From the NCBI GenBank assembly GCA_023441125.1, contig JAEZQV010000346.1:1-5331 (forward strand): a stretch of 5,331 nucleotides of DNA, in the 5' to 3' direction. Positions 1 to 5,262 of the stretch are shown here, piece by piece (the stretch's first letter is position 1; every line of letters starts with the position of its first letter). The notes beneath the pieces were generated by a model. That model saw only the letters and a program-made list of their open reading frames with translations. It did not search any database and was not told the origin of the DNA. Origin of the DNA: Bacillota bacterium. Its GTDB lineage: Bacteria; Bacillota_C; Negativicutes; Sporomusales; Sporomusaceae. Position numbers and translations under genes: made by a program.

Positions 1-707
1 TTCGCATACCAATCGTATTTCTTTCCGGTGAAAGAAACCTTGGACTGCAAATGCAGGCGATGGAAACAGGCGGCGACGATTTTATTACGAAACCGGTTCA
101 ACCGGAGCATTTTATTTGTTCCGTCAGGCTGAGAGCGGAACGGATGCGGCTGCTGCGTCAGTATATGGAGCGGGATGGGTTAAGCGGTCTGTACAATCAC
201 TCGGTTATGAAACAGTATATTGAGCGGTTGTTTATGCAGGCTTTACGCGGGAACAATCCGATGAGCCTGGCCATTATTGATTTGGACTGCTTTAAATATA
301 TTAATGATACCTATGGCCATGTTGCCGGCGATATGGTCATACTCAGTATTTCCCGGCTGCTCGAACAGCGTCTGCGCAGCACCGATGTGATTGGCCGCAT
401 GGGTGGCGAGGAATTTGCCGTAATCATGCCCAATACCTCGGTGGATATTGCCTGTCAGGTTATGGAAGAGATCCGGACAAAATTTGAAAGTGTTTGCCAC
501 GAATCGGTTAACGGTACATTCCATACCACGTTTAGCTGCGGACTGGCGGCTTATCCCGGATATACGGACGCCACCAGCCTGTATAATGCGGCCGATAAAG
601 CGTTGTATGAGGCCAAGGATTTAGGCCGGAATTTAATCCGTAAGGCACCCGGCAAGGATGAAGAAGTGAGGTGTGAAGTATTTGGGACAAAAATTGCTGC
701 TGATTGA
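1..707 (+). CDS. REC-GGDEF diguanylate cyclase response regulator, 5'-truncated by window edge
   Basis: The reading frame is open from base 3, so the true start lies outside the window. The first ~35 codons are the end of a receiver domain: the FLSGE stretch holds the conserved Ser/Thr switch position and ITKPV holds the conserved Lys-Pro. The phosphorylated Asp is off the left edge. A GGDEF domain follows, with DGLSGLYNH, the metal/substrate segment DLDCFKYINDTYGH, the active-site signature GGEEF at bases 402-416, and the C-terminal DKALYEAKDLGRN block. An RxxD inhibitory (I) site, RSTD at 375-386, lies exactly five residues before GGEEF. The domain therefore looks catalytically intact and subject to product inhibition. 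By family knowledge it condenses two GTP into c-di-GMP in the cytoplasm, stimulated by receiver phosphorylation, as in WspR/PleD. Its end overlaps the next gene by 35 bases, implying one transcript. A c-di-GMP riboswitch lies ~0.9 kb downstream, so the product may act locally on the next operon (inference). Confidence 0.93.
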   Translation, partial: RIPIVFLSGERNLGLQMQAMETGGDDFITKPVQPEHFICSVRLRAERMRLLRQYMERDGLSGLYNHSVMKQYIERLFMQALRGNNPMSLAIIDLDCFKYINDTYGHVAGDMVILSISRLLEQRLRSTDVIGRMGGEEFAVIMPNTSVDIACQVMEEIRTKFESVCHESVNGTFHTTFSCGLAAYPGYTDATSLYNAADKALYEAKDLGRNLIRKAPGKDEEVRCEVFGTKIAAD

Positions 708-1035
708 GGATGACAGCTTCATGCGGGATATGATAGCCCTGGTGCTGGAATCAGAGGGTTACGAGGTACATGGTGCTGAAAACGGCAGTGCGGCGTTGCA
801 GCTAGTAAAAGCAGGCGGCAGGTACGATGCCGTTATATCGGATATGTATTTGCCGGACACGGATGGGTTGACGCTCTTTACCCAAATTAGGGATTGCTGC
901 CCTGAAGTGCGATATTTAATCTTATCAAGCGAAAACGACTCGGCCATTATCCGGCGGGCAACCGGACTGGGTATTACTTATATAGTAAAAGATGAAAATT
1001 TTGCTGAGGGGATAGTAAGGGCGCTAAGGAACTGA
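673..1035 (+). CDS. Stand-alone receiver (REC) domain protein
   Basis: This 120-residue protein is a single CheY-like receiver domain with no output domain. Visible residues are the acidic pair D13-D14 (in LLLIEDDSF), phosphoacceptor D57 in VISDMYLPDTDG, switch Ser85 in LILSSE, and Lys106 in IVKDEN. The usual Lys-Pro is Lys-Asp here. The GTG at 673 is used as the start. It overlaps the GGDEF gene by 35 bases, and GAGGT at 668-672 abuts it with no spacing. That GAGGT is better placed, nine bases away, for an in-frame TTG at 682, so the true start may be 682 (MGQKLLLIEDD). By family knowledge such proteins act as phosphorelay intermediates or phosphate sinks, or bind partners when phosphorylated. 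The overlap with a REC-GGDEF gene and the nearby DHp-only protein suggest a shared relay, but no specific partner is shown by the sequence. Fold assignment is secure; role is not. Confidence 0.88.
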   Translation: MKYLGQKLLLIEDDSFMRDMIALVLESEGYEVHGAENGSAALQLVKAGGRYDAVISDMYLPDTDGLTLFTQIRDCCPEVRYLILSSENDSAIIRRATGLGITYIVKDENFAEGIVRALRN

Positions 1036-1102
1036 TGCAATGCAGCCATCCGAGTGGGTTATACTAACTACACGAGAATAGACAATAAAGGAGCAGGAAG
1101 TT

Positions 1103-1345
1103 ATGGCGGCGGCAAAACAGGACAAGTTACCGGCGAACAGGACGCTTTCTAATAACGCAATGACGGTGGGGTTGTCCCATGACCTGAAGCAGCCGCTGCA
1201 TTCGATAAAGATGATTGCGGGCGGTATCCTGTATATGCTTAAGCAAGGCAAAAAACTGTCTGATGAGGAACTGGCCGGATGTATGGAAGAAATAGCATGT
1301 CAGGCTGACCAGCTGGCCGGTATTATCAACAATTTGCGAAAGTGA
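1103..1345 (+). CDS. Short DHp-only protein: histidine-kinase HisKA-like hairpin without ATPase domain
   Basis: This 80-residue protein has a clear kinase H-box at residues 24-36 (LSHDLKQPLHSIK), with the putative phosphoacceptor His26 and the proline kink QPL. A second helix (about 53-79, ending AGIINNLRK) matches the second DHp helix of histidine kinases. The protein stops just where a kinase would continue into its HATPase domain. No N, G1 or G2 box can be found in any frame downstream. Upstream the frame is closed by a stop at 1079-1081, so there is no hidden sensor part. The start is well supported: AAAGGAG at 1087-1093, nine bases before ATG. It could be a phosphotransfer protein, a dominant dimerisation partner of a full kinase, or the relic of a truncated kinase. 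The good ribosome binding site and uninterrupted frame favour expression. It lies 67 bases after the REC gene and is probably co-transcribed with it. Confidence 0.72.
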   Translation: MAAAKQDKLPANRTLSNNAMTVGLSHDLKQPLHSIKMIAGGILYMLKQGKKLSDEELAGCMEEIACQADQLAGIINNLRK

Positions 1346-1408
1346 TTGTTATGCTTATGGACATTTGCACGATTTTGTCCAAAAACTGTTACAAAAACTT
1401 CTCACCTG

Positions 1409-1442
1409 TGCAGTTTTTGCTGCAATTTCTGCAGATTGCAAT
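1409..1442. promoter_or_regulatory. Cluster of TGCA-centred dyads, candidate activator-binding (enhancer) sites
   Basis: Several overlapping dyads crowd into 34 bases: TGCAG-N6-CTGCA (1409-1424), TTGC-T-GCAA (1417-1425), TGCAAT-N8-ATTGCA (1421-1440), CTGCAG (1429-1434) and ATTGCAAT (1435-1442). They lie about 140-170 bases upstream of the start expected from the -24/-12 promoter at 1554-1570. That is the usual distance for the upstream sites of sigma-54 activators with a Fis-type HTH, such as the one encoded downstream. The repeats are seen directly; binding by that activator is inference. Confidence 0.3.
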
Positions 1443-1536
1443 GGGTATAATGTGCATGTATAAAAGGATAAATAGGGGCTTTTTGGCTAAATATAGCCGC
1501 AAAACGGACATTAATTATGCAAATACAATTAATTAC

Positions 1537-1566
1537 CAAAAAGCATGCCGGATTGGCATGTTTTTT
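1537..1566 (+). terminator. Probable intrinsic terminator closing the upstream gene group
   Basis: The six-bp stem CATGCC (1544-1549) / GGCATG (1555-1560), with loop GGATT, is followed by TTTTTT (1561-1566). Upstream A residues (1538-1542) extend the stem into the T-run, so it could also work from the opposite strand. It is the best terminator candidate for the GGDEF/REC/DHp group, but sits 190 bases after the last stop codon. The 3' arm and T-run coincide with the -24/-12 promoter match, so one or both readings may be real. Confidence 0.5.
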
Positions 1567-1570
1567 GCAT
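1554..1570 (+). promoter_or_regulatory. Sigma-54 (-24/-12) promoter candidate
   Basis: TTGGCATG-TTTT-TTGCAT closely matches the established sigma-54 consensus TTGGCACG-N4-TTGCA. The invariant GG (1555-1556) and GC (1567-1568) are separated by exactly ten bases. The start site would fall near 1579-1580, about 60 bases before the riboswitch aptamer. No convincing sigma-A -35/-10 pair is visible between here and the aptamer. The operon it would drive encodes a sigma-54 activator, so the context fits. The overlap with a hairpin arm and T-run means a chance match is possible. Confidence 0.55.
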
Positions 1571-1639
1571 TTAACATTTCCTGTATATAGTTTTTTGCAT
1601 ATTTATAAATGACAATTTAGCGAGCGGTATCCATATACT

Positions 1640-1720
1640 CTCTAGGCAAACTTACCGAAAGGTAAGGACGCAAAGCTATGGGTCTAATAATCTTCAGGAT
1701 TTATGATTGCCAGGTTGCCA
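1640..1720 (+). ncRNA. Cyclic di-GMP-I (GEMM-I) riboswitch aptamer
   Basis: The class I c-di-GMP aptamer signature is present in order: GGCAAAC (1645-1651), the stem CTTACC/GGTAAG capped by the GAAA tetraloop (1651-1666), GGACGCAAAGC (1666-1676), GGTCTAA (1681-1687) leading into the variable second stem, and the 3' consensus GATTGCCAGGTTGCC (1705-1719), which carries the tetraloop-receptor side and the closing strand. The two Gs of AGGCAAAC align by eye with the guanines around the ligand-contacting position, where cGAMP-selective variants have A, so c-di-GMP is the expected ligand. It lies in the leader of the response regulator gene at 1833 and is followed directly by a terminator that reuses its 3' end. 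The outermost 5' boundary is uncertain because the P1 stem beyond GGCAA/TTGCC is weak. Confidence 0.92.
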
Positions 1721-1755
1721 TGACGGAATCGTCATGTTGACTTGGCAGTTTTTTT
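1707..1755 (+). terminator. Riboswitch expression platform: intrinsic terminator overlapping the aptamer
   Basis: Arms 1707-1725 and 1730-1748 pair over 19 positions with one mismatch (C1718/T1737) and four G-U pairs, closing on a GAAT loop. Seven Ts (1749-1755) follow. The 5' arm begins inside the aptamer's conserved 3' strand (TTGCCAGGTTGCC), so folded aptamer and full terminator cannot coexist. Ligand-stabilised aptamer should therefore prevent termination, which predicts that c-di-GMP turns the downstream operon on. Pairing is seen directly; the switch direction is inferred. Confidence 0.88.
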
Positions 1756-1832
1756 ATGTTCATCTGCCTGTCAACAGCACTTGCCTTCGGCCAAACTTAT
1801 TAACACAGGATATCAAGTAATGGAGGCTAGCA

Positions 1833-3302
1833 ATGAAGATATTGCTCGTAGATGATGAACGCTATAGCCGGCAGGCTATGAAATGGTTTTTAAAGCATCA
1901 GAACCACGCAGTAACCGAATGCACCAGCGGCATGGAGGCGCTGGAAAAATACTCCCAGGATAACTACCCGCTGGTGCTGTCCGATATTCAGATGCCAGGC
2001 ATGTCAGGTATTGAACTGGCAAAAGCCATTAAGCAGCTGCCCAATAGCTGGCAGACCGATATTGTATTCTTCACCGGTCATGCCGACCTGAATTCAGCAG
2101 TTACGGCCTTACGGGCCGGTGTATACGACTATCTGCAAAAACCGGTAAATCCGGAAGAATTGGCTTCTGTCGTTGAGCGGGTGGCAGAACACCAGGCGCT
2201 TTTGCGCGAAAACAAGAATCTGACCGAACGCTTTCAGGACGAGGTTCATGCCGCCACCGAAGAAACGCGGCGCGAGCTCTTCCACATGCAACAATTTGTG
2301 GCGGAATCCATTATTGGCTCCATTGGGATTTTCTCCGAGTGCATGCAGGACATTTTTCAGCAGGCGCAGCAACTTCACGCCGACCGCGCCATCCCGGTGC
2401 TGATTGAAGGCGAGACAGGCACAGGCAAGGAGATTATCGCGAAAATTATCCATTATGGTCATAGCGTTAATCAGCTAAATGCCGGTTCCTTTGTGGATAT
2501 TAATTGTGCCGCCTTGGCCCCCACTCTGTTTGAAAGTGAGCTGTTCGGCTATGAGGCCGGTGCGTTTACCGGCAGTATGGTCAAAGGGGCCAAAGGCAAG
2601 TTTGATTTAGCTCACGGCGGTACTTTATTTCTGGATGAATTGGGTGAAATTCCGCTGGATTTGCAGGGAAAATTACTGCGCGTCCTTCAGGAAAAAGAGT
2701 TCTACCGGGTTGGCGGTCTAAAAAAAATTAAAACCGATATTCGCGTTATTTGTGCAACCAATATACCTTTGAAACAGTGCGTCGAACAGGGAACTTTCCG
2801 GAAGGATTTGTATTTCCGTCTTAGAGTCGCCCGGCTTGTAATTCCGCCGCTCAGGGAACGCAAAGAAGAAATTCTGCCGATGGCCAACATGTTTTTACAA
2901 GATTTTGCGTTGCGCAAAAAGAAGAAATTCGTGCAGATTGATACCGCAGCCGCCCGGATGCTGGAACAGTACCATTGGCCGGGCAATATCCGTGAGCTGA
3001 AAAACATTATGGAATATGCCACGTTTGCCTTTGATGACCGGGAATTGAAACCCGAGCACATCAGAACGCTGTTGCAGCAGCGGGAACAGCCGGCTGCGCT
3101 GCCGGCCGGCAGCAGTGTACTGGAGCTGCCTTTGCCCGTGCAGGGTTATTCGCTAAAAAGCTATACCGAGGATATCATTCTCAAAGTGCTGGCTGTCCAT
3201 AACGGCAACCAAACGGCTACCGCCAATTATTTGGGGATTTCCCGCAGAGCCTTGTCCTATCGTCTGGAAGAAATCCGTAAGCGGAAAGAAGCAGCCACGT
3301 AA
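1833..3302 (+). CDS. NtrC-family sigma-54-dependent response regulator (REC, AAA+, Fis-type HTH)
   Basis: This 489-residue protein is a complete bacterial enhancer-binding protein. Residues 1-120 are a receiver: acidic pair D7-D8, phosphoacceptor D51 (LSDIQMPG), T81 and K103-P104. A helical, probably coiled-coil linker (about 110-158) leads to the sigma-54 AAA+ domain: Walker A GETGTGKE (193-200), the sigma-54-contacting loop as GAFTGS (243-248, normally GAFTGA), Walker B GGTLFLDELGE (262-272), sensor I ATN (308-310), arginine-finger region FRKDLYFRLRV (322-332) and sensor II WPGNIRELKN (382-391). A Fis-type HTH occupies about 444-484. By family knowledge the phosphorylated protein oligomerises on upstream DNA and uses ATP to open sigma-54 RNA polymerase complexes. 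ATG 1833 is supported by GGAGG at 1822-1826, six bases away. The leader carries a c-di-GMP riboswitch and a candidate sigma-54 promoter, so expression should respond to c-di-GMP and possibly to itself. Its target and cognate kinase are not shown here. Confidence 0.96.
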   Translation: MKILLVDDERYSRQAMKWFLKHQNHAVTECTSGMEALEKYSQDNYPLVLSDIQMPGMSGIELAKAIKQLPNSWQTDIVFFTGHADLNSAVTALRAGVYDYLQKPVNPEELASVVERVAEHQALLRENKNLTERFQDEVHAATEETRRELFHMQQFVAESIIGSIGIFSECMQDIFQQAQQLHADRAIPVLIEGETGTGKEIIAKIIHYGHSVNQLNAGSFVDINCAALAPTLFESELFGYEAGAFTGSMVKGAKGKFDLAHGGTLFLDELGEIPLDLQGKLLRVLQEKEFYRVGGLKKIKTDIRVICATNIPLKQCVEQGTFRKDLYFRLRVARLVIPPLRERKEEILPMANMFLQDFALRKKKKFVQIDTAAARMLEQYHWPGNIRELKNIMEYATFAFDDRELKPEHIRTLLQQREQPAALPAGSSVLELPLPVQGYSLKSYTEDIILKVLAVHNGNQTATANYLGISRRALSYRLEEIRKRKEAAT

Positions 3303-3347
3303 TGCGAAAAGTTTCACACAAATATTACAACAACGGGAGGCGCAATT

Positions 3348-5039
3348 ATGAAAAAACGTACACCAATCGGCGCTCAACTGGGCGCTCTGCTGGCCATTGC
3401 CCTGGTACTCATGGTTATTGTACTGGGAATAACTATTTATGAATTCCGGGAAAGCAGCCAGGCTTACCAGACCATATTGTCCGGCCAGGTGACCCAGACG
3501 ATGGCTCTGCAGCATGCCCAGAATGATTTTCATGAAGGGTTAAGTGATTTTCGCGGCTATGTTGCCTATAACGATGAGCAATATGCAAGTGATACTGTAA
3601 AATTACTGAATCAATGCAATGAGACCGTTATGGCCTTTACGGCAGCGGTGACAACGGCCGAAAGCAGACAGGCCGGTGAAAAGCTGCAGGCGGCGATGCG
3701 CTCCTATATAGCAGACATCAAACGGTCTATCGCCTTGAAACAGGCTAATGATCCTGGCTTTGCCGCCGTGCTGGCTGGAACCCGGCAAAATACCGTTGTC
3801 GTCAACCGGCTTTTTGCCGATGCCATGGCGTCCCAGGATGAGGTTCTTAAACAGCGGATTACCCTGCTCAACGACAGGCAGGCGACTGTATTCCAAATGG
3901 TTATCGGCTCCAGCGTGATTGGTATTATTGCCATTATCGCCATACTGGTCTGGTACAGCCGGCAGCTGGCCCGCCGGCTGGACAACCTGCGCGGTGATCT
4001 TGCGGCCCTTAGCCAACTGGATTTATCCGGTCAGGACGTTCACGCTACCCGTAATGATGAAATCGGGGATATGGCCGAAGCGCTGATCCGGATGAAACAT
4101 GCCCTGCAGGAAGTGGTCCGGTTAGTCAGGAGCAGCGCCGACGCTTTGGCGGCTTCCAGTGAAGAATTATCTTCAACAGTCCATCAACAGCTGCAGGTTT
4201 CGGAGGATATAGCCAAAACGATCACTGATGTTGCCGCCGGCGCCGACCGAAATAACAGTAACATCTCTGAGATTACTGCCGTTATTCAGGCGGTCAGCGC
4301 CGGCGCCGAGCAAATGAGCGCCAGTGCCAGCCAGGTGAACCGTGTTACTGAGGGGGCAGTAGGCGAAGCAAGTCAGGGGATGCAGCTTATTCAAAAACTG
4401 GTCGTTCAAAATGGTACGGTTGAAAGCTCAATGGCCGATATTACCAACGTATCTGCCGCTCTGGTCAAACGGTCGGACGATATCCAGCAAATTGTCACCA
4501 CCATTCGTAATATTGCCGGCCAGACCAATCTGCTGGCGCTCAACGCTGCCATTGAGGCAGCCCGGGCGGGCGCGGCCGGCCGGGGATTTGCGGTCGTGGC
4601 GGAAGAAGTCCGCAAGCTGGCAGAACAAAGTGCCGCCGCTACCAATCACATTGAAGAGATCATTGCCCAAATGACTACCGATATTCAATTTGCCGTGGAT
4701 GTTGTGGCCAAGGCGAATACCGAAGTCGAGGCGGGCAAAATGGCCACGGATGAAACCCAGCAGGGTTTCCAGGCTATTATTGTCAAGCTGGATCAGGTGA
4801 AAGCCGGCATAGAACAAATTAACCATGCTGTGGAAGAAACGGCTGACGGGATGCAAGCGGTGGTCAATAACATCCAGAATACCAGTGCTGTGGCGGAGAA
4901 AACCAGTGCCAGCACCGAGATGGTGGCGGCTGCGGCCCAGGAGCAAAGCGCCAGTCTGCATGAAGTGGATGCCAACTGCGAGGTATTGGCCAAAATGGCG
5001 ACTGATCTCAATGGCATTACGGCCAGATTTAAAATGTAA
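3348..5039 (+). CDS. Methyl-accepting chemotaxis protein (membrane chemoreceptor)
   Basis: This 563-residue protein has classical chemoreceptor topology. TM1 is at about residues 11-31, preceded by MKKR. An extracytoplasmic helical sensor of about 150 residues resembles the four-helix-bundle type and shows no PAS/Cache motif. TM2 is at 184-203, followed by a HAMP linker (about 204-258) and a long cytoplasmic coiled coil. The hairpin tip, which binds CheA/CheW, is unmistakable: [20 protein letters not shown], then [18 protein letters not shown]. At residue 409 the normally conserved Glu of the ARAGE-x-GRGF motif is Ala (codon gcg). Gln/Glu-rich flanks offer methylation sites, and there is no C-terminal CheR-tethering pentapeptide. 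ATG 3348 is supported by GGGAGG at 3335-3340. It begins 45 bases after the sigma-54 activator gene with no terminator between, so both probably share the riboswitch-controlled transcript. The ligand cannot be told from sequence. Confidence 0.96.
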   Translation: MKKRTPIGAQLGALLAIALVLMVIVLGITIYEFRESSQAYQTILSGQVTQTMALQHAQNDFHEGLSDFRGYVAYNDEQYASDTVKLLNQCNETVMAFTAAVTTAESRQAGEKLQAAMRSYIADIKRSIALKQANDPGFAAVLAGTRQNTVVVNRLFADAMASQDEVLKQRITLLNDRQATVFQMVIGSSVIGIIAIIAILVWYSRQLARRLDNLRGDLAALSQLDLSGQDVHATRNDEIGDMAEALIRMKHALQEVVRLVRSSADALAASSEELSSTVHQQLQVSEDIAKTITDVAAGADRNNSNISEITAVIQAVSAGAEQMSASASQVNRVTEGAVGEASQGMQLIQKLVVQNGTVESSMADITNVSAALVKRSDDIQQIVTTIRNIAGQTNLLALNAAIEAARAGAAGRGFAVVAEEVRKLAEQSAAATNHIEEIIAQMTTDIQFAVDVVAKANTEVEAGKMATDETQQGFQAIIVKLDQVKAGIEQINHAVEETADGMQAVVNNIQNTSAVAEKTSASTEMVAAAAQEQSASLHEVDANCEVLAKMATDLNGITARFKM

Positions 5040-5040
5040 A

Positions 5041-5060
5041 CCGCTCCTAGTGGAGAGCGG
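5041..5060 (+). other. Short hairpin just after the chemoreceptor stop codon
   Basis: CCGCTC (5041-5046) pairs with GAGCGG (5055-5060) around an eight-base loop. It starts one base after the stop codon, and no T-run follows (the next bases are CAGTTGAG), so it is not a standard intrinsic terminator. It may be an mRNA-stabilising or intercistronic stem before the reading frame at 5082. Confidence 0.35.
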
Positions 5061-5081
5061 CAGTTGAGAAGGGGATGAATT

Positions 5082-5249
5082 ATGAGTTCATGGATTTCTC
5101 GTCAGCAGGCCCTCGCGGCGGCGCAGGTAACAATTTTTGATGCCAAGCGGTATCTTAGCGTGTTTTGTCGTTTTGTTCCTCTAAATAGCATTCTGCAGGG
5201 AAATCAGGTGGCCCCCATGGTGAACCGGTACCCTAAATTAGGACAGTGA
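5082..5249 (+). pseudogene. Short unidentified reading frame, interrupted by IS insertion after 46 codons
   Basis: The ATG at 5082 follows AAGGGGA (about 5069-5075) at good spacing, 42 bases after the chemoreceptor stop, so it looks like the start of a third gene of the operon. The frame runs 55 codons to TGA at 5247-5249, but only the first 46 codons plus one base (to 5220) are native. From 5221 the sequence is the terminal inverted repeat of an IS3-family element, and the last nine residues (VNRYPKLGQ) are translated from it. The native part (MSSWISRQQALAAAQ..., then FDAKRYLSVFCRFVPL) has no motif that I recognise, no signal peptide and no clear membrane segment. It is most likely the N-terminus of a longer disrupted protein whose remainder lies beyond the element, outside the window. 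A genuine small protein that happened to be hit near its end is the alternative. Confidence 0.55.
5221..5246. repeat. IS3-family terminal inverted repeat (right end)
   Basis: About 26 bases starting TGAACCGGTACCC and ending TTAGGACAG. The outer TG, the ACCC block and the GGACA block follow the pattern of IS150-group ends as I recall it. The matching left repeat is outside the window, so the exact length is an estimate. The adjacent host bases (…CATGG, ending 5220) would contain one copy of the 3-4 base target duplication. Confidence 0.7.
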
Positions 5250-5262
5250 GAAGAAATCCGTT

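Larger units (their letters stand above)
1346..1832. other. 487-base non-coding regulatory region between the two gene groups
   Basis: No supported gene lies here; the A/T-rich frame opening with GTG at 1342 has no ribosome binding site and no family resemblance. The contents in order are: a 9-bp inverted repeat CAAAAACTG/CAGTTTTTG (1380-1388 and 1411-1419), possibly a weak terminator or pause after the DHp gene; a run of TGCA-centred dyads (1409-1442); the palindrome GGCTA-AATA-TAGCC (1485-1498); a hairpin with T-run (1537-1566) coinciding with a -24/-12 promoter match (1554-1570); a c-di-GMP-I riboswitch (about 1640-1720); its terminator (1707-1755); and a leader of about 75 bases ending in the GGAGG ribosome binding site (1822-1826) of the sigma-54 activator gene. 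Confidence 0.8.

Noticed and set aside
1060..1065. TATACT between the REC and DHp genes as a promoter
   Set aside because: No acceptable -35 sequence at the right spacing; co-transcription from upstream is simpler.
1446..1451. TATAAT as a sigma-A -10 box
   Set aside because: No -35 box is found at 16-18 bases and there is no extended -10 TG; it also lies upstream of the hairpin terminator at 1537-1566.
1342..1590. 82-codon + strand frame after the DHp gene
   Set aside because: It starts at GTG with no ribosome binding site, is A/T-rich, resembles no kinase or other family, and runs through dyads, a terminator hairpin and a promoter match.
4428..4961. 177-codon - strand frame opposite the chemoreceptor
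   Set aside because: It is a shadow of the repetitive Ala/Gln-rich coding sequence of the MCP; its peptide has no recognisable motif.
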